From: Conexibacter sp. CPCC 205762 | Lineage (GTDB): Bacteria; Actinomycetota; Thermoleophilia; Solirubrobacterales; Solirubrobacteraceae | Assembly (NCBI RefSeq): GCF_030646155.1 | Contig: NZ_JAUTDN010000020.1 | Coordinates: forward strand, 31,028 to 95,027 | Direction: 5' to 3' | Length of the DNA stretch: 64,000 nucleotides | In this document: positions 37,404-46,993 of the stretch, piece by piece | How the letters are laid out: each line of letters opens with the position of its first letter | Numbering within the stretch: the first letter of the stretch is position 1 | Position numbers and translations under genes: made by a program | The notes under the pieces: generated by a model | Seen by the model: only the letters and a program-made list of their open reading frames with translations | What the model was told of the DNA's origin: nothing | Databases searched by the model: none

Positions 37404-38684
37404 TCAGAGGCCGAACAGGCGGCGGGCTTCGGCGGGGTCGAGCTCGCCGAGCGGGGGCGGGGCGGTGGCGTGGCGCGGGGGCGTCGCGGACATGCGGACG
37501 GGGTTGCGGACGATGCGGGTCGGGGCGGCGATCGCCGGCGGCGCGGCGTCGACGGCGGCCGGGAGCGGCGGCAGCTCGGCGATCGGGTCGAGGCCGAGGC
37601 GCTGGGCGAGGGCGAAGGCGCCGGCGAGGTCGTTGACCTCACCGGCCGGGACGCCGGCGGCGAGCAGGCGCTCGGCCCAGTCGCCCGCGGGCGCCGTGGC
37701 GAGCAGGCGCTCCAGCTCGGCGCGCAGCTCGTCGCGCGTGGCGACGCGCGCGGGGTTGGTGGCGTAGCGAGGGTCGGTCGCGAGCGACGGGGCGCCGAGC
37801 AGCTCGCAGAGGCGCTGGAACTGCCGATCGTTGCCGACGGCGAGCACGAGCCGCGTGCCCGCGCCGGCGGTGAACAGCTCGTACGGCGCGATGCTCGGGT
37901 GGGCGTTGCCCATCCGGCCCGGCACCGCGCCGGCGGCGGTGTACGCGGAGGCCTGGTTGACGAGCGCCGCCAGCAGCGACGACATCAGGTCGACCTCGAC
38001 CTTCTGGCCTGCGCCGGTCGCGGCGCGGTGGCGCAGGGCGGTGAGGATCCCGGTCGTCGTGAACAGCCCGGCGATCACGTCGACGAGCGCGACGCCGGCC
38101 TTCTGCGGGTCGCCGTCGGCGGCGCCGGTCACCGACATCAGCCCGCCGACCGCCTGCACGAGCAGGTCGTAGCCGGGCATCGCCGCACCGGCCCCGGTCG
38201 CGCCGAAGCCGGTGATCGTCGCGTAGACGAGCCCGGGGTTGGCGGCGGCGAGCGTCGCGTGGTCGAGCCCCAGTCTCGCCATCACGCCGGGGCGGAAGTT
38301 CTCGACCACGACGTCGGAGCGAGCGGCCAGCTCGCGCGCGAGCGCGAGGTCCTCCGGATCCTGCAGGTCGAGCGCCAGCGAGCGCTTGTTGCGGTTGACC
38401 GAGAGGAAGTAGGTGGCGGTGCCGGCGGCGTCGCGCGGCGGACCCCAGGCGCGCGTGTCGTCACCGACGCCGGGCCGCTCGATCTTGACGACGGTCGCGC
38501 CGTGGTCGGCGAGCAGCATCGTCGCGAGCGGACCGGCCAGCACGCGCGAGAAGTCGAGCACGAGCAGGTCGCTCAGCGCCAGCGGCGTGCTGCCTGCGGG
38601 CGTCTCGGGCGTTGGAGCGGCGGCGCCGGAGGGACGTGTGGCGGCGGTCGGCGTGCCAGTCGCGGCGGGGTCTCTTCCATCCAT
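37404..38684 (-). CDS. CaiB/BaiF family (type III) CoA-transferase
   Basis: A 426-residue family III CoA-transferase. LDFSRVLAGPLATMLLADHG is the typical N-terminal element, and GYDLLVQA supplies the catalytic aspartate that forms the acyl-anhydride/CoA-thioester intermediate. Next to a glutaryl-CoA dehydrogenase the likely reaction is succinyl-CoA:glutarate CoA transfer, like mammalian SUGCT. The first 35 residues are a Pro/Ala/Thr-rich extension of doubtful reality, but I see no better start. It is divergent from gcdH with only 24 bp between start codons. Confidence 0.88.
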   Translation of the reverse strand: MDGRDPAATGTPTAATRPSGAAAPTPETPAGSTPLALSDLLVLDFSRVLAGPLATMLLADHGATVVKIERPGVGDDTRAWGPPRDAAGTATYFLSVNRNKRSLALDLQDPEDLALARELAARSDVVVENFRPGVMARLGLDHATLAAANPGLVYATITGFGATGAGAAMPGYDLLVQAVGGLMSVTGAADGDPQKAGVALVDVIAGLFTTTGILTALRHRAATGAGQKVEVDLMSSLLAALVNQASAYTAAGAVPGRMGNAHPSIAPYELFTAGAGTRLVLAVGNDRQFQRLCELLGAPSLATDPRYATNPARVATRDELRAELERLLATAPAGDWAERLLAAGVPAGEVNDLAGAFALAQRLGLDPIAELPPLPAAVDAAPPAIAAPTRIVRNPVRMSATPPRHATAPPPLGELDPAEARRLFGL

Positions 38685-38701
38685 TCTTAGATTTTATAAG
38701 A
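38685..38701. promoter_or_regulatory. AT-rich operator between CoA-transferase and gcdH genes
   Basis: TCTTA-GATTTTA-TAAGA is a perfect inverted repeat filling most of the 24-bp divergent gap, and it is the most AT-rich spot for several kilobases. It fits a GntR-family operator and is presumably bound by the regulator encoded after gcdH. Confidence 0.5.
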
Positions 38702-38708
38702 TCTGCGG

Positions 38709-39896
38709 ATGACCGCACCGACCAGCCCCGCCCAACCGCTGCGCGCGAACGACTTCCTCGGCATCGACGCGCTCCTCAGCGACGAGGAGCGCGACATCCG
38801 CGACGCGGTGCGCGCCTTCGTCACCGATCGCGTCACGCCGCACGTCGGCGACTGGTTCGAGGAGGGCACGATCCCGGCGGAGCTGCCGAAGCAGCTCGGT
38901 GATCTGGAGGTGCTCGGCATGCACCTGACCGGTTACGGCTGCGCCGGCACGAGCGCGACCGCCTACGGCCTCGCCTGCATGGAGCTGGAGGCCGGCGACT
39001 CGGGTGTCCGCAGCATGGTCTCGGTGCAGGGCTCGCTGGCGATGTACGCGATCTGGCGCTGGGGCTCGGAGGCGCAGAAGCAGGAGTGGCTGCCGCGGAT
39101 GGCCGCCGGGGACGCGGTCGGCTGCTTCGGCCTGACCGAGCCCGACTCCGGCTCCGATCCCGGCTCGATGCGCACGCACGCCAAGCGCGACGGCGACGAC
39201 TGGATCCTCAACGGCCAGAAGATGTGGATCACCAACGGCACGATCTCCGACGTCGCCGTCGTGTGGGCCAGAACCGACGAGGGCATCCGCGGCTTCCTCG
39301 TCCCCAGAGGAACCCCCGGCTTCAGCGCGCCGGAGATCCACAAGAAGCTCTCCCTGCGCGCGAGCGTCACCTCCGAGCTGGTGCTCGACGACGTCCGCCT
39401 GCCCGACTCCGCCCGCCTGCCCGAGGCCACCTCGCTGCGCGGCCCGCTCTCCTGCCTCAACGAGGCCCGCTACGGGATCGTCTGGGGCGCCGCCGGCGCC
39501 GCCCGCTCCTGCTTCGAGGCCGCGCTCGACTATGCGAAGACGCGGATCCAGTTCGACCAGCCGATCGCCTCCTTCCAGCTGATCCAGCAGAGACTGGCCG
39601 AGATGGCCGTGAAGGTGAACCAGTCGACGCTGCTGGCGCTCCACCTCGGCCGCCTCAAGGACGCGGGCACGCTGCGGTCCGAGCACGTCAGCATGGGCAA
39701 GCTGTCCAACGTCAACGCCGCGCTCGACGTCGCCCGCACCGCCCGCCAGGTGCTCGGCGCCAACGGCATCACGCTCGAGTACCCGGTGATCCGCCACATG
39801 AACAACCTCGAATCGGTCGTCACCTACGAGGGCACCGCGGACGTCCACGCGCTCGTGATCGGCAACGCGCTCACCGGCATCCCGGCGTTCCGCTAG
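38709..39896 (+). CDS. gcdH: Glutaryl-CoA dehydrogenase
   Basis: A 395-residue acyl-CoA dehydrogenase of the GCDH branch. FAD-binding segments are CFGLTEPDSGSDPG and WITNGTISDV. The catalytic Glu lies in VVTYEGTADVHAL, and LSLRASVTSEL and GANGITLEYPVIRHMNNLE are close to bacterial and mitochondrial GcdH. It oxidises and decarboxylates glutaryl-CoA to crotonyl-CoA in lysine/glutarate breakdown. The start has no clear Shine-Dalgarno sequence and may be leaderless. Confidence 0.9.
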   Translation: MTAPTSPAQPLRANDFLGIDALLSDEERDIRDAVRAFVTDRVTPHVGDWFEEGTIPAELPKQLGDLEVLGMHLTGYGCAGTSATAYGLACMELEAGDSGVRSMVSVQGSLAMYAIWRWGSEAQKQEWLPRMAAGDAVGCFGLTEPDSGSDPGSMRTHAKRDGDDWILNGQKMWITNGTISDVAVVWARTDEGIRGFLVPRGTPGFSAPEIHKKLSLRASVTSELVLDDVRLPDSARLPEATSLRGPLSCLNEARYGIVWGAAGAARSCFEAALDYAKTRIQFDQPIASFQLIQQRLAEMAVKVNQSTLLALHLGRLKDAGTLRSEHVSMGKLSNVNAALDVARTARQVLGANGITLEYPVIRHMNNLESVVTYEGTADVHALVIGNALTGIPAFR

Positions 39897-39899
39897 CCG

Positions 39900-40547
39900 A
39901 TGCTGCGCAACCGCACCTCCCAGGAGCACGCCGTCGAGTGGCTGCGCGCGGCGATCGTCGCGCGCGAGCTGCGCCCCGGCGAGCGCGTCGTGCAGGAGGA
40001 GGTGGCGGAGAGGATCGGCGTCAGCGTCGTGCCGGTGCGGGAGGCGCTGCGGGTGCTGGAGCAGGAAGGGCAGCTCACCTACCGCCCGCGCCGCGGCTAC
40101 TTCGTCACCGCGCTGAAGCTGGCCGACCTCGCCGAGATCTACGCCCTGCGCGCGCTGCTGGAGGCGCGCGCGGTGCGGCACGCGCTGCCGCTGCTCGACG
40201 CTGAGGCGCTGGAGCGGATGGAGCTGGCGGCGCGCGACTGCGTCAACGCCGCCGCTGCCGGTGACGTCGCGGCCGAGCTGGAGGCCAACCGCCGCTTCCA
40301 CTTCGCGATCATGGACGTGCCGGGCCAGCCGCACGCGCTGCGGCTGATCCGCGCGCTGTGGGACTCGACCGAGGCCTACCGCGCGCTGTACTACAACGCC
40401 GCCGAGGAGCGCGACGCCGCCGTCGCCGCGCACGACCGCATCATGGACGCGGTCCGCGCCGGCGAGCCCGAGCCGCTGATCGCCGAGCTGGACGCCCACC
40501 GCGAGCGCGCGCTGAGCGTCCTGCGCGGGATCCTGCCGGCAGAGTGA
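39900..40547 (+). CDS. GntR-family regulator (FadR/FCD type)
   Basis: A 215-residue regulator. A winged helix (ERIGVSVVPVREALRVLEQEG) precedes an all-helical FCD sensor domain with a metal-binding-like pattern (NRRFHFAIMD and a late HDRIMDAV). It begins 4 bp after gcdH and must be co-transcribed with it. Likely ligand is a glutarate-pathway acid, and likely operator the palindrome at 38685-38701, giving feedback control of both divergent genes. Confidence 0.9.
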   Translation: MLRNRTSQEHAVEWLRAAIVARELRPGERVVQEEVAERIGVSVVPVREALRVLEQEGQLTYRPRRGYFVTALKLADLAEIYALRALLEARAVRHALPLLDAEALERMELAARDCVNAAAAGDVAAELEANRRFHFAIMDVPGQPHALRLIRALWDSTEAYRALYYNAAEERDAAVAAHDRIMDAVRAGEPEPLIAELDAHRERALSVLRGILPAE

Positions 40548-40564
40548 CGAGGGCCTGAAACGAC

Positions 40565-40590
40565 GAGAGCCCCGCCGAAGCGGGGCTCTC
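40565..40590. terminator. Terminator after the GntR gene
   Basis: GAGAGCCCCGC, loop CGAA, GCGGGGCTCTC: a perfect 11-bp stem between convergent genes. It lacks a clear U tract. Confidence 0.8.
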
Positions 40591-40617
40591 GATCAAGGCG
40601 CGGGTGCGACGGGCGCG

Positions 40618-42183
40618 TCAGGAGCCGCTGCGGGCGGCCTGCTCGCGCTCGTTCTCCGGCGGCTCGTCCTTGTACGGGTAAGGGTTGGCCGCGTTGCGGT
40701 CGCCCTGGCCGCCGACCTTCTTGGAGGAGCCGTCCTCCTCGTGGTACTCGGCCTCGGCGTTGACGCCCCAGATGTCGTGGTCGGTGCCGTCGACGAGGTT
40801 GTCGACCGCGCGCATCGCCGTCAGCATCGAGTGGTCGGAGTTGTTGTAGCGGTGGAGACCGTTGCGACCGACCTGGACGAGGTTCGGCGTCTTGCCGAGC
40901 CAGTCCTTGACGACCTCGAGGTTTCTCGCGTACTCCTCGTCGTAGACCGGGTAGGCCTTGTGGACGCGGGTCGCGAAGCCCATCGTCACTCTCGACGGGT
41001 CGCCGAGGCCCATCTGCCCCAGCTCGCGCTTGGCCAGCTCGACGAGGTCCTCGTCCTTCATGTTCCAGAGCGAGTCGCCCTCGAAGCAGAAGTACTCCAT
41101 GCCGATCGAGGCCTCGTGCTCGTTCGGCACCATCCAGGGGCTCCAGGAGCGGAAGTTCTGGATGCGGCCGACCTGCACGCCCGGCTCGTGGATGTAGATC
41201 CAGTTGTCCGGGAAGAGGTCTCTGCCGTCGATCACGAGCGAGACCGTGAGGAAGTCGCGGTAGCGCAGGTTTCGGCCGGCGTCGCGGACCTCGGCGGGCG
41301 CCTCGGGATCGGTGATTCTCGTCGTCGTGCCGAGCGGCAGCGAGGAGATCACCGCGCGCGCCTCGATCGTCTCGCCGCCGGCGATCACGCCGGTCGCGAC
41401 GTCGTCTCTGATGACGATTCTGGTGACGGGCGCGTTCATCCGCACCTCGCCGCCGTGCGCCTCGATCTCGGCGACCATTCTCTCCCACATCTGGCCGGGG
41501 CCGAATCTGGGGTAGTGGAACTCGCCGATCAGCGATCTGATCTCGTTGCCCTTGTTGCCGAAGAAGGCGGCCTTCGCGGCAGCGAAGAAGGAGAGGCCCT
41601 TGATCCGCTGCGCGGCCCAGTCGGCGCGCAGCTCGGAGGTCGGGACGCCCCATACCTTCTCGGTGTAGGTCTTGAAGAACTGCGTGAAGAGGTATCTGCC
41701 GAAGCGGTTCGAGACCCACTGCTCGAACGTGTCCTCTCTCTGCGGGCGGACCTTCGTCTTGATCGCCGCGTAGAGGTAGGAGAAGAGCGCCTTCGTCAGG
41801 TCGACCGGGCCGAGCTTCTTGATCACGTCCATGCCCTCCAGCGGATACTGGAGGAACTTGCGGCGCCAGTAGATGCGCGACTGGCGCGGGCGCAGCAGGA
41901 ACTCGCCTCTCATGATCTCCAGCCAGAGGTCGTCGACCTCTCTGACCTTCGTGAAGAAGCGGTGGCCGCCGAGATCGAAGCGGTACTCGCCGCCGTCGGG
42001 CGCCTGGCGCACCTCGGTGCGGGCGATGCCGCCGACCTGGTCGGTCGACTCCAGCACGATCACGGGCTCGCCGCGCTTGGCGAGCAGGTAGCCCGCGGTC
42101 AGACCGGCGGGACCGCCGCCGAGGACGACGTACGGACGGCTGTCCTTGGGAGCGGGAGCGGGGGAAGTCTCGTTCTCAGTCAT
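40618..42183 (-). CDS. FAD-dependent oxidoreductase, UDP-galactopyranose-mutase-like
   Basis: A 521-residue flavoprotein. The dinucleotide-binding loop is VVLGGGPAGLTAGYLLAKRG, with VGGIARTE and the glycine-rich LGGHRFFTK behind it, the pattern of the protoporphyrinogen-oxidase/UGM-like amine-oxidase superfamily. The C-terminal NLVQVGRNGLHRYNNSDHS resembles polysaccharide-locus members. It closes a minus-strand run of surface-polysaccharide genes, so a sugar or polyprenyl-linked substrate is likely. The ATG at 42183 removes a basic, non-homologous stretch that would otherwise precede it. The last 50 residues are charged and probably disordered. Confidence 0.82.
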   Translation of the reverse strand: MTENETSPAPAPKDSRPYVVLGGGPAGLTAGYLLAKRGEPVIVLESTDQVGGIARTEVRQAPDGGEYRFDLGGHRFFTKVREVDDLWLEIMRGEFLLRPRQSRIYWRRKFLQYPLEGMDVIKKLGPVDLTKALFSYLYAAIKTKVRPQREDTFEQWVSNRFGRYLFTQFFKTYTEKVWGVPTSELRADWAAQRIKGLSFFAAAKAAFFGNKGNEIRSLIGEFHYPRFGPGQMWERMVAEIEAHGGEVRMNAPVTRIVIRDDVATGVIAGGETIEARAVISSLPLGTTTRITDPEAPAEVRDAGRNLRYRDFLTVSLVIDGRDLFPDNWIYIHEPGVQVGRIQNFRSWSPWMVPNEHEASIGMEYFCFEGDSLWNMKDEDLVELAKRELGQMGLGDPSRVTMGFATRVHKAYPVYDEEYARNLEVVKDWLGKTPNLVQVGRNGLHRYNNSDHSMLTAMRAVDNLVDGTDHDIWGVNAEAEYHEEDGSSKKVGGQGDRNAANPYPYKDEPPENEREQAARSGS

Positions 42184-42214
42184 TTCCGTTCGTCTTCTCT
42201 GCGGGCGTTGCGGT

Positions 42215-43816
42215 TCAGGGAACCTGCGTGAGCGGTCTGTCGGAGACCTTCTCATAGAGGATTCCGACGTTGCCGACGGTCGAGGCGCCGCGGTAGAACT
42301 TCGGCGCGACGGTCAGCTGTCTCAGCTCCCCGTCTCTGACGGCCTGCGCAAGCATCGCACCGAACTGAGCCGAACGGCGCCGGGCGAGCTGCGTCCACGG
42401 GGCTGACCAGTTCTCCACGCCTTCGGTGAGCGGGCGCATGAAGAGGATCTTCTGGCCGGGCTGGAGGCTATCAAGCAATCTCGGCAGGACCTCGCGGGGC
42501 TGCGCCGCCTCGAAGCGGTCCATCGCGTCGACCCAGTCCATGTAGCGCGGGTCCTCGACCAGGCCGGCGGAGTTCGCGTATCTGAGCCCGCCCGGCATGT
42601 AGTACCAGGCGACCGGCATCTGCTCCGGCTGGCCGACGATCACGAGGTCGCCCGGTCTCATCATCGAGCCGGCCTCGGCGCCGATGTCGCGCACGTCGGA
42701 CTTGTAGCCGTCGACGAACGGCTTCGGGTTGAGCCAGAAGCCCATCAGCACGATCAGCGCGCAGAGGCCGAGCGTTCTCGCGCGCGCAAGGCCGAGCGCC
42801 GACAGCAGCAGCATCGCGCCGAGCGCGACGGCGAAGTAGCGCGACGCCCACGCCGGGTTGAACTGCGACAGCGTCCAGGCGATCGCGAGCGTGACGAGCG
42901 GGATCAGGATCAGCACGTAGACCGAGAGACGGTCGCGGTCGCGCCGGTCGCGATGCTCGCGCAGCACCTGCGCGAGGCCGAAGCCGCCGATCAGCAGCAG
43001 CACGATCGAGGCGCGGTCGCCGCCGAGCAGGTCGCGCGAGATCTGGATCGGCGCGCCGAAGCGGGGCGCTCTGCCCCACGGCGCCGCCGTGTGCGCGGCC
43101 TGGAAGAGGACCGTCGGGAACCACGGCAGGAACAGGATCGCGGCGACGACGTAGGCGGCGAGGCCGTCGATCGCGAGCGCTCTTCTCTCCTCGCTGCGCC
43201 ACCACAGCACGATCAGCGCGGCGAAGGAGGCGAGGCCGTAGAAGATCCCCCAGCCGTGCGTGTAGAGCATCAGCGTCTGGAAGAGCGCGAAGCCGGCGAC
43301 GTAGAAGCGGCCTCTGCGGTAGACGAAGGCGTGCAGGAAGAACGCGCTCGCCAGCAGCGCCCACAGCGTCATCAGCGCGTACATGCGCGCTTCCTCGCCG
43401 TAGGAGGTGAGGAACGGGTTGAGCGAGCAGAGCGCCGCGCCGATGAAGCCGGCGCGCTTGCCCCAGAGGCTCCAGCCGGCCCACATCGCCGCCGGGATCG
43501 TCAGCAGCGAGGCGGTCAGCGAGAACCAGTGGACCGCCGTCTCGGTGCGCCCGAAGACGTCCATCCAGACGTGCAGGCCCATGTAGTACAGCGGCGGCGA
43601 GCCGTCCTGTCTGAGCACGCCGGGGATGTCGAACAGGTCGTGCGAGGAGATGCCGACCGACAGCCCCTCGTCCATCCAGAAGGAGCCGGATATCGCGCGC
43701 GTGCGGACGTAGATCGACAGCGCCGTCAGCACCACCAGCGTGATCGCGGCGAGGACGGCGTCGGAGACGCGCAGGTCGAGCTTGCGCTCGGAACGGGGGA
43801 TCGCAACCGTGGCCAT
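42215..43816 (-). CDS. Membrane glycosyltransferase, GT39/ArnT-like
   Basis: A 533-residue polytopic protein with about ten membrane helices. The first periplasmic loop carries SFWMDEGLSVG with the acidic catalytic-type residues of GT-C glycosyltransferases, and DGSPPLYYMGLHVWM is the common PMT/ArnT-like element. The C-terminal 130 residues form a soluble domain. It would transfer a sugar from a polyprenyl phosphate outside the membrane. It lies in one transcription unit with the next three genes. Confidence 0.8.
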   Translation of the reverse strand: MATVAIPRSERKLDLRVSDAVLAAITLVVLTALSIYVRTRAISGSFWMDEGLSVGISSHDLFDIPGVLRQDGSPPLYYMGLHVWMDVFGRTETAVHWFSLTASLLTIPAAMWAGWSLWGKRAGFIGAALCSLNPFLTSYGEEARMYALMTLWALLASAFFLHAFVYRRGRFYVAGFALFQTLMLYTHGWGIFYGLASFAALIVLWWRSEERRALAIDGLAAYVVAAILFLPWFPTVLFQAAHTAAPWGRAPRFGAPIQISRDLLGGDRASIVLLLIGGFGLAQVLREHRDRRDRDRLSVYVLILIPLVTLAIAWTLSQFNPAWASRYFAVALGAMLLLSALGLARARTLGLCALIVLMGFWLNPKPFVDGYKSDVRDIGAEAGSMMRPGDLVIVGQPEQMPVAWYYMPGGLRYANSAGLVEDPRYMDWVDAMDRFEAAQPREVLPRLLDSLQPGQKILFMRPLTEGVENWSAPWTQLARRRSAQFGAMLAQAVRDGELRQLTVAPKFYRGASTVGNVGILYEKVSDRPLTQVP

Positions 43817-43829
43817 CGGCGGAGACAGG

Positions 43830-45407
43830 TTACCCAGCGGCCTGCGCGGCGACGGAGCCGGGCTTGGCGGGGCAGGTCGAGTACAGGTGAGTGGTGCGCT
43901 GCTCTATCAACTTGGTGTAACCCCACGGGAAGAGGTCGCCGGCAGGCGCCCAGGGAGCGGCGCCGGTCGAACGCGAGGCGACGACCGAGCCGTGCTCGCC
44001 TGGCGTCAGGCCGACGTCCTTCGTGTGTCTGTCGACGTACCAGGCGACCATCGGGACCTGGTAGGTGCCGGTCGCCATCGCGCCGCACTGGCCGAAGTAC
44101 TTCCCGCCGCCGACCTTGTCGAGCCCCTTCTCGAGGTCGATCCGCAGCTGCGCCTGGTAGCGCAGCGCCGAGTCGAGCTTGCCGAAGCTGCGGAAGCGCG
44201 GGCCGGCCCAGTGGTAGGTCGCGGCCAGCAGCACGACGCAGGCGGCGACGCCGGTCGCGAGCGCCAGCACGTTGCCGTTTCTGCCGCCGACGCGCCGGAC
44301 GACGCCGCTGGCGATGTCGACCGCGCGGCCGAAGCCGACGCCGCCGATCACGGCGATCAGCGTCGTGCCGAGGATGATGTAGCGCGGGTTGCCGGAGAAG
44401 CCGGCCTGCGTCATCAGCGCGATCTCGCAGATCCACAGCGCCGCGAGCGCGAAGACCGTCAGGACCGCGACGTCCTTGCGCGCTCTGAGCCAGTTCCAGG
44501 CGGCGACGACGAGCGCGAAGGCGGCGGCTGCCTTGACCGGCGTCAGCATCAGCGGCCAGGTGTTCTTGATCACTTGCCAGAACGGGAAGTCGGCGAACGC
44601 CGGGCTGTTTCTGCTCGGCTGCTGCGCGCGGTCGGCCGCGCGCCAGAAGTTGCCCGAGCCCCAGTACTCCGGCAGCAGCCACAGCAGCGGGATCAGCACG
44701 CCGCAGGTGACGACCAGCACGACCGTGCGGCGCTCGCGGTCGATCAGCAGCAGCCAGAGGCCGTAGAGGCCGAGGAAGGGCCAGATCTCCGGGCGCAGCA
44801 GCGCGGCCAGGAAGCCGAGCAGGAACGCCTGCCGGTACTTGCCGTCGAGGTGGCGCTCGATCCCCCACAGGGTGAACGCGACCAGCAGCCCCTCGGAGTT
44901 GCCGAGCGTCATGTTGCGCACGAACGAGGAGCTGATGAAGAGCGCCATCGCGGCGATCACGCCGGCGATCGTGCGCGCCGGGATCGAGCCGCCGGTCAGC
45001 CGCCAGGCGAGCCGGAAGGAGAGGATCACCGACATGAAGGCGCCGGCGCGGCCGACGACCAGCCAGAGGTCCGGCGCGGCGCTGCCGAACGGCGCGAACA
45101 GCGTCGTGAACATCACCGTCAGCGGCTTCCACGACGGCCCGTCGGTGGTGACGAGGTCGAAGTGGAGGATCTCGCGGCCCCAGACGATCCAGGCCCACGG
45201 GTCGTAGGTCGGCGTCGAGGGGTAGAGCAGCGTCAACGCGGCGAGCGCGATCGAGACGAGCGCGAGGATCGCGTAGACGCGGCCGTGGGTAGCCCGCTCT
45301 GGGACGCGCTTGGGCGTCAGCCGGGTCTGCAGCGTGGCGAGCCACGCAGGCGAGCTTGAGGGGGTTGCGGTCGAGGCGGTCACAGAGGGGGTGGGAAGCG
45401 GCTTCAC
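43830..45407 (-). CDS. Polytopic membrane protein, probable glycosyltransferase
   Basis: A 525-residue membrane protein with about ten helices. TYDPWAWIVWGREIL has the acidic residue of a GT-C first loop. The C-terminal periplasmic part contains cysteines (FGQCGAMATG and YSTCPAKPG) that could form a disulphide. Family assignment is weaker than for its neighbour, but position and topology point to a second polyprenyl-phosphate-dependent glycosyltransferase. It overlaps the YbhN-like stop by 4 bp. Confidence 0.65.
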   Translation of the reverse strand: MKPLPTPSVTASTATPSSSPAWLATLQTRLTPKRVPERATHGRVYAILALVSIALAALTLLYPSTPTYDPWAWIVWGREILHFDLVTTDGPSWKPLTVMFTTLFAPFGSAAPDLWLVVGRAGAFMSVILSFRLAWRLTGGSIPARTIAGVIAAMALFISSSFVRNMTLGNSEGLLVAFTLWGIERHLDGKYRQAFLLGFLAALLRPEIWPFLGLYGLWLLLIDRERRTVVLVVTCGVLIPLLWLLPEYWGSGNFWRAADRAQQPSRNSPAFADFPFWQVIKNTWPLMLTPVKAAAAFALVVAAWNWLRARKDVAVLTVFALAALWICEIALMTQAGFSGNPRYIILGTTLIAVIGGVGFGRAVDIASGVVRRVGGRNGNVLALATGVAACVVLLAATYHWAGPRFRSFGKLDSALRYQAQLRIDLEKGLDKVGGGKYFGQCGAMATGTYQVPMVAWYVDRHTKDVGLTPGEHGSVVASRSTGAAPWAPAGDLFPWGYTKLIEQRTTHLYSTCPAKPGSVAAQAAG

Positions 45408-46438
45408 GCGGTCTGCGCGGCGGCGTCGACGTGCGTCTCGGCGCGCGCGGCGGCAGCGGCCTCGTGCTCGGTCCGCTCCTCGTCGCGAGCGGCGTCACGC
45501 GCCGCGCGCACGCGGGAGAGGCCGCCATAGCGTACGACGAGCAGCACGAAGCCGACGACGGTGATCGGGACGAACAGCACGAACCGCAGCAGGATCAGGT
45601 ACGACAGCACCGCGCTTCTGGGCGCGTTGGTGACGGCGTTGACGGCGAAGATCACGGCCGCGTCGTAGGTGCCGATGTAGCCGGGCGCGGCGGGGATCAG
45701 CGAGGCGGCGTTGGTGAAGGCGACGACGGCGAGGCCGTCGCGGATGCTCAGCTCGATGTGGAGCGCGTGACCGACCATCTTGTAGACGCTCGCCTCGACG
45801 ACCCAGATCAGCAGCGAGACGACGAGCAGGACCGCGCCGGTGCCGCTCAGCAGCTGCTTGACCGGGGCCAGCATCGGCAGCAGCGACTCGAGCACGAACA
45901 TCAGCCGCTCGCGGAACTTCAGCAGCGCGACGGCGGCGCCGACCAGCAGCAGCACGACGACGCCCGCGCCGGCCAGCAGCAGCGTGCCGCTCGGCTTCGG
46001 CAGGTCGCCGAGCAGGTCGCTCGCGAGCACGACGAGGATGATCCCGAGCGCGACGGCGTCGAGCACGCGCTCGGCAAGGATCGTGCCGAGGATCGTGCGC
46101 TTGGTCGTGCCCTCGACTCTGGCGCCGAGCAGGAAGGTGCGCAGCAGCTCGCCGCCGCGGGCCGGCAGGACGTTGTTGCCCATGTAGCCGATCGGCGTGA
46201 GCGCGTAGACGTCGGCGCGCTTGGCGCGCACGTCGGCGCGGCGCAGGATCCGCTCCCAGCGCTCGGCGCGCATCAGCGTCGCGACCGTGTAGAGGCCGAG
46301 GCCGCCGGCGAGCGCGAGCCAGCCGCCGGTCGAGTCGGGGAAGGTCGGCGCCTCCTGCTTGGTCGCCCACCAGACGATGCCGACGATCGGGACCAGCCAG
46401 AGGGCCCCGAGCAGGATCCGCTTGCGCGCCGGCGTCAT
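45404..46438 (-). CDS. YbhN/AglD-family flippase-like membrane protein
   Basis: A 344-residue protein of the lysylphosphatidylglycerol-synthetase transmembrane (UPF0104) family. Eight or so helices are visible, with the family signatures IGYMGNNVLPARGGELLRTFLLG, broken here only by convention, and AASLIPAAPGYIGTYD. Members flip or anchor lipid-linked intermediates in polysaccharide synthesis. It overlaps genes on both sides and belongs to the glycosyltransferase operon. Confidence 0.88.
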   Translation of the reverse strand: MTPARKRILLGALWLVPIVGIVWWATKQEAPTFPDSTGGWLALAGGLGLYTVATLMRAERWERILRRADVRAKRADVYALTPIGYMGNNVLPARGGELLRTFLLGARVEGTTKRTILGTILAERVLDAVALGIILVVLASDLLGDLPKPSGTLLLAGAGVVVLLLVGAAVALLKFRERLMFVLESLLPMLAPVKQLLSGTGAVLLVVSLLIWVVEASVYKMVGHALHIELSIRDGLAVVAFTNAASLIPAAPGYIGTYDAAVIFAVNAVTNAPRSAVLSYLILLRFVLFVPITVVGFVLLVVRYGGLSRVRAARDAARDEERTEHEAAAAARAETHVDAAAQTA

Positions 46439-46869
46439 CAGTACTTCGTGCCTCGCTCGTCGAGGCAGTCCTCGATCTTTCCGAGCGTGGCATCGTCGAG
46501 GTCGCCGACGGTGAAGAGCGCGGGGCCGATCGCCTCGGCGCCGGTCGCGTCGTCCTCGTTGCGGAGCTGCCGGCTGAGCGCGTCCTGGAGGGTCGCGGTG
46601 AAGGTCACGTAGGCACCGGAGGTGGCGGGAAGGATGTTGATCCGCTCGCGGTAGCGCGGATCCTTCTCCGACTGGACGCCCTTGCCCGCGAAGCAGCCGA
46701 TCGGCTCGTCACGGGGGTCGAAGGCGGTCGCCTGCCTGGTGCCGGCGCCGGTCTTGGGGGCTTCGTTTCCGCCGCCGACGCTCGTCCCGCCCTCGCCGCA
46801 CGCAGCGAGGAAGAGGGTGAGGATCAGGGCAGCGACGAGCGCAGGGGCCTGGTACGCACGGCGATGCAT
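46438..46869 (-). CDS. Putative lipoprotein
   Basis: A 143-residue exported protein. The signal peptide ends in the lipobox LAAC (FLAACGEGG), and a Gly/Thr-rich linker follows. The mature part has two further cysteines (PIGCFAGKG and EDCLDERG) that could pair. I do not recognise a family. As first gene of the polysaccharide operon it may be a periplasmic accessory of the flippase or glycosyltransferases. Confidence 0.7.
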   Translation of the reverse strand: MHRRAYQAPALVAALILTLFLAACGEGGTSVGGGNEAPKTGAGTRQATAFDPRDEPIGCFAGKGVQSEKDPRYRERINILPATSGAYVTFTATLQDALSRQLRNEDDATGAEAIGPALFTVGDLDDATLGKIEDCLDERGTKY

Positions 46870-46993
46870 GAACCGGACAGGCTAGAGGATCGGGAGGCGC
46901 GGGAACCTCACGACGGTCGTTACACGGCTGTGCGCGGACCCGCACGCGCCCGTGCAGAGCCCGGCAGCACGGACCTCTAGACTCCCGCGCTCC

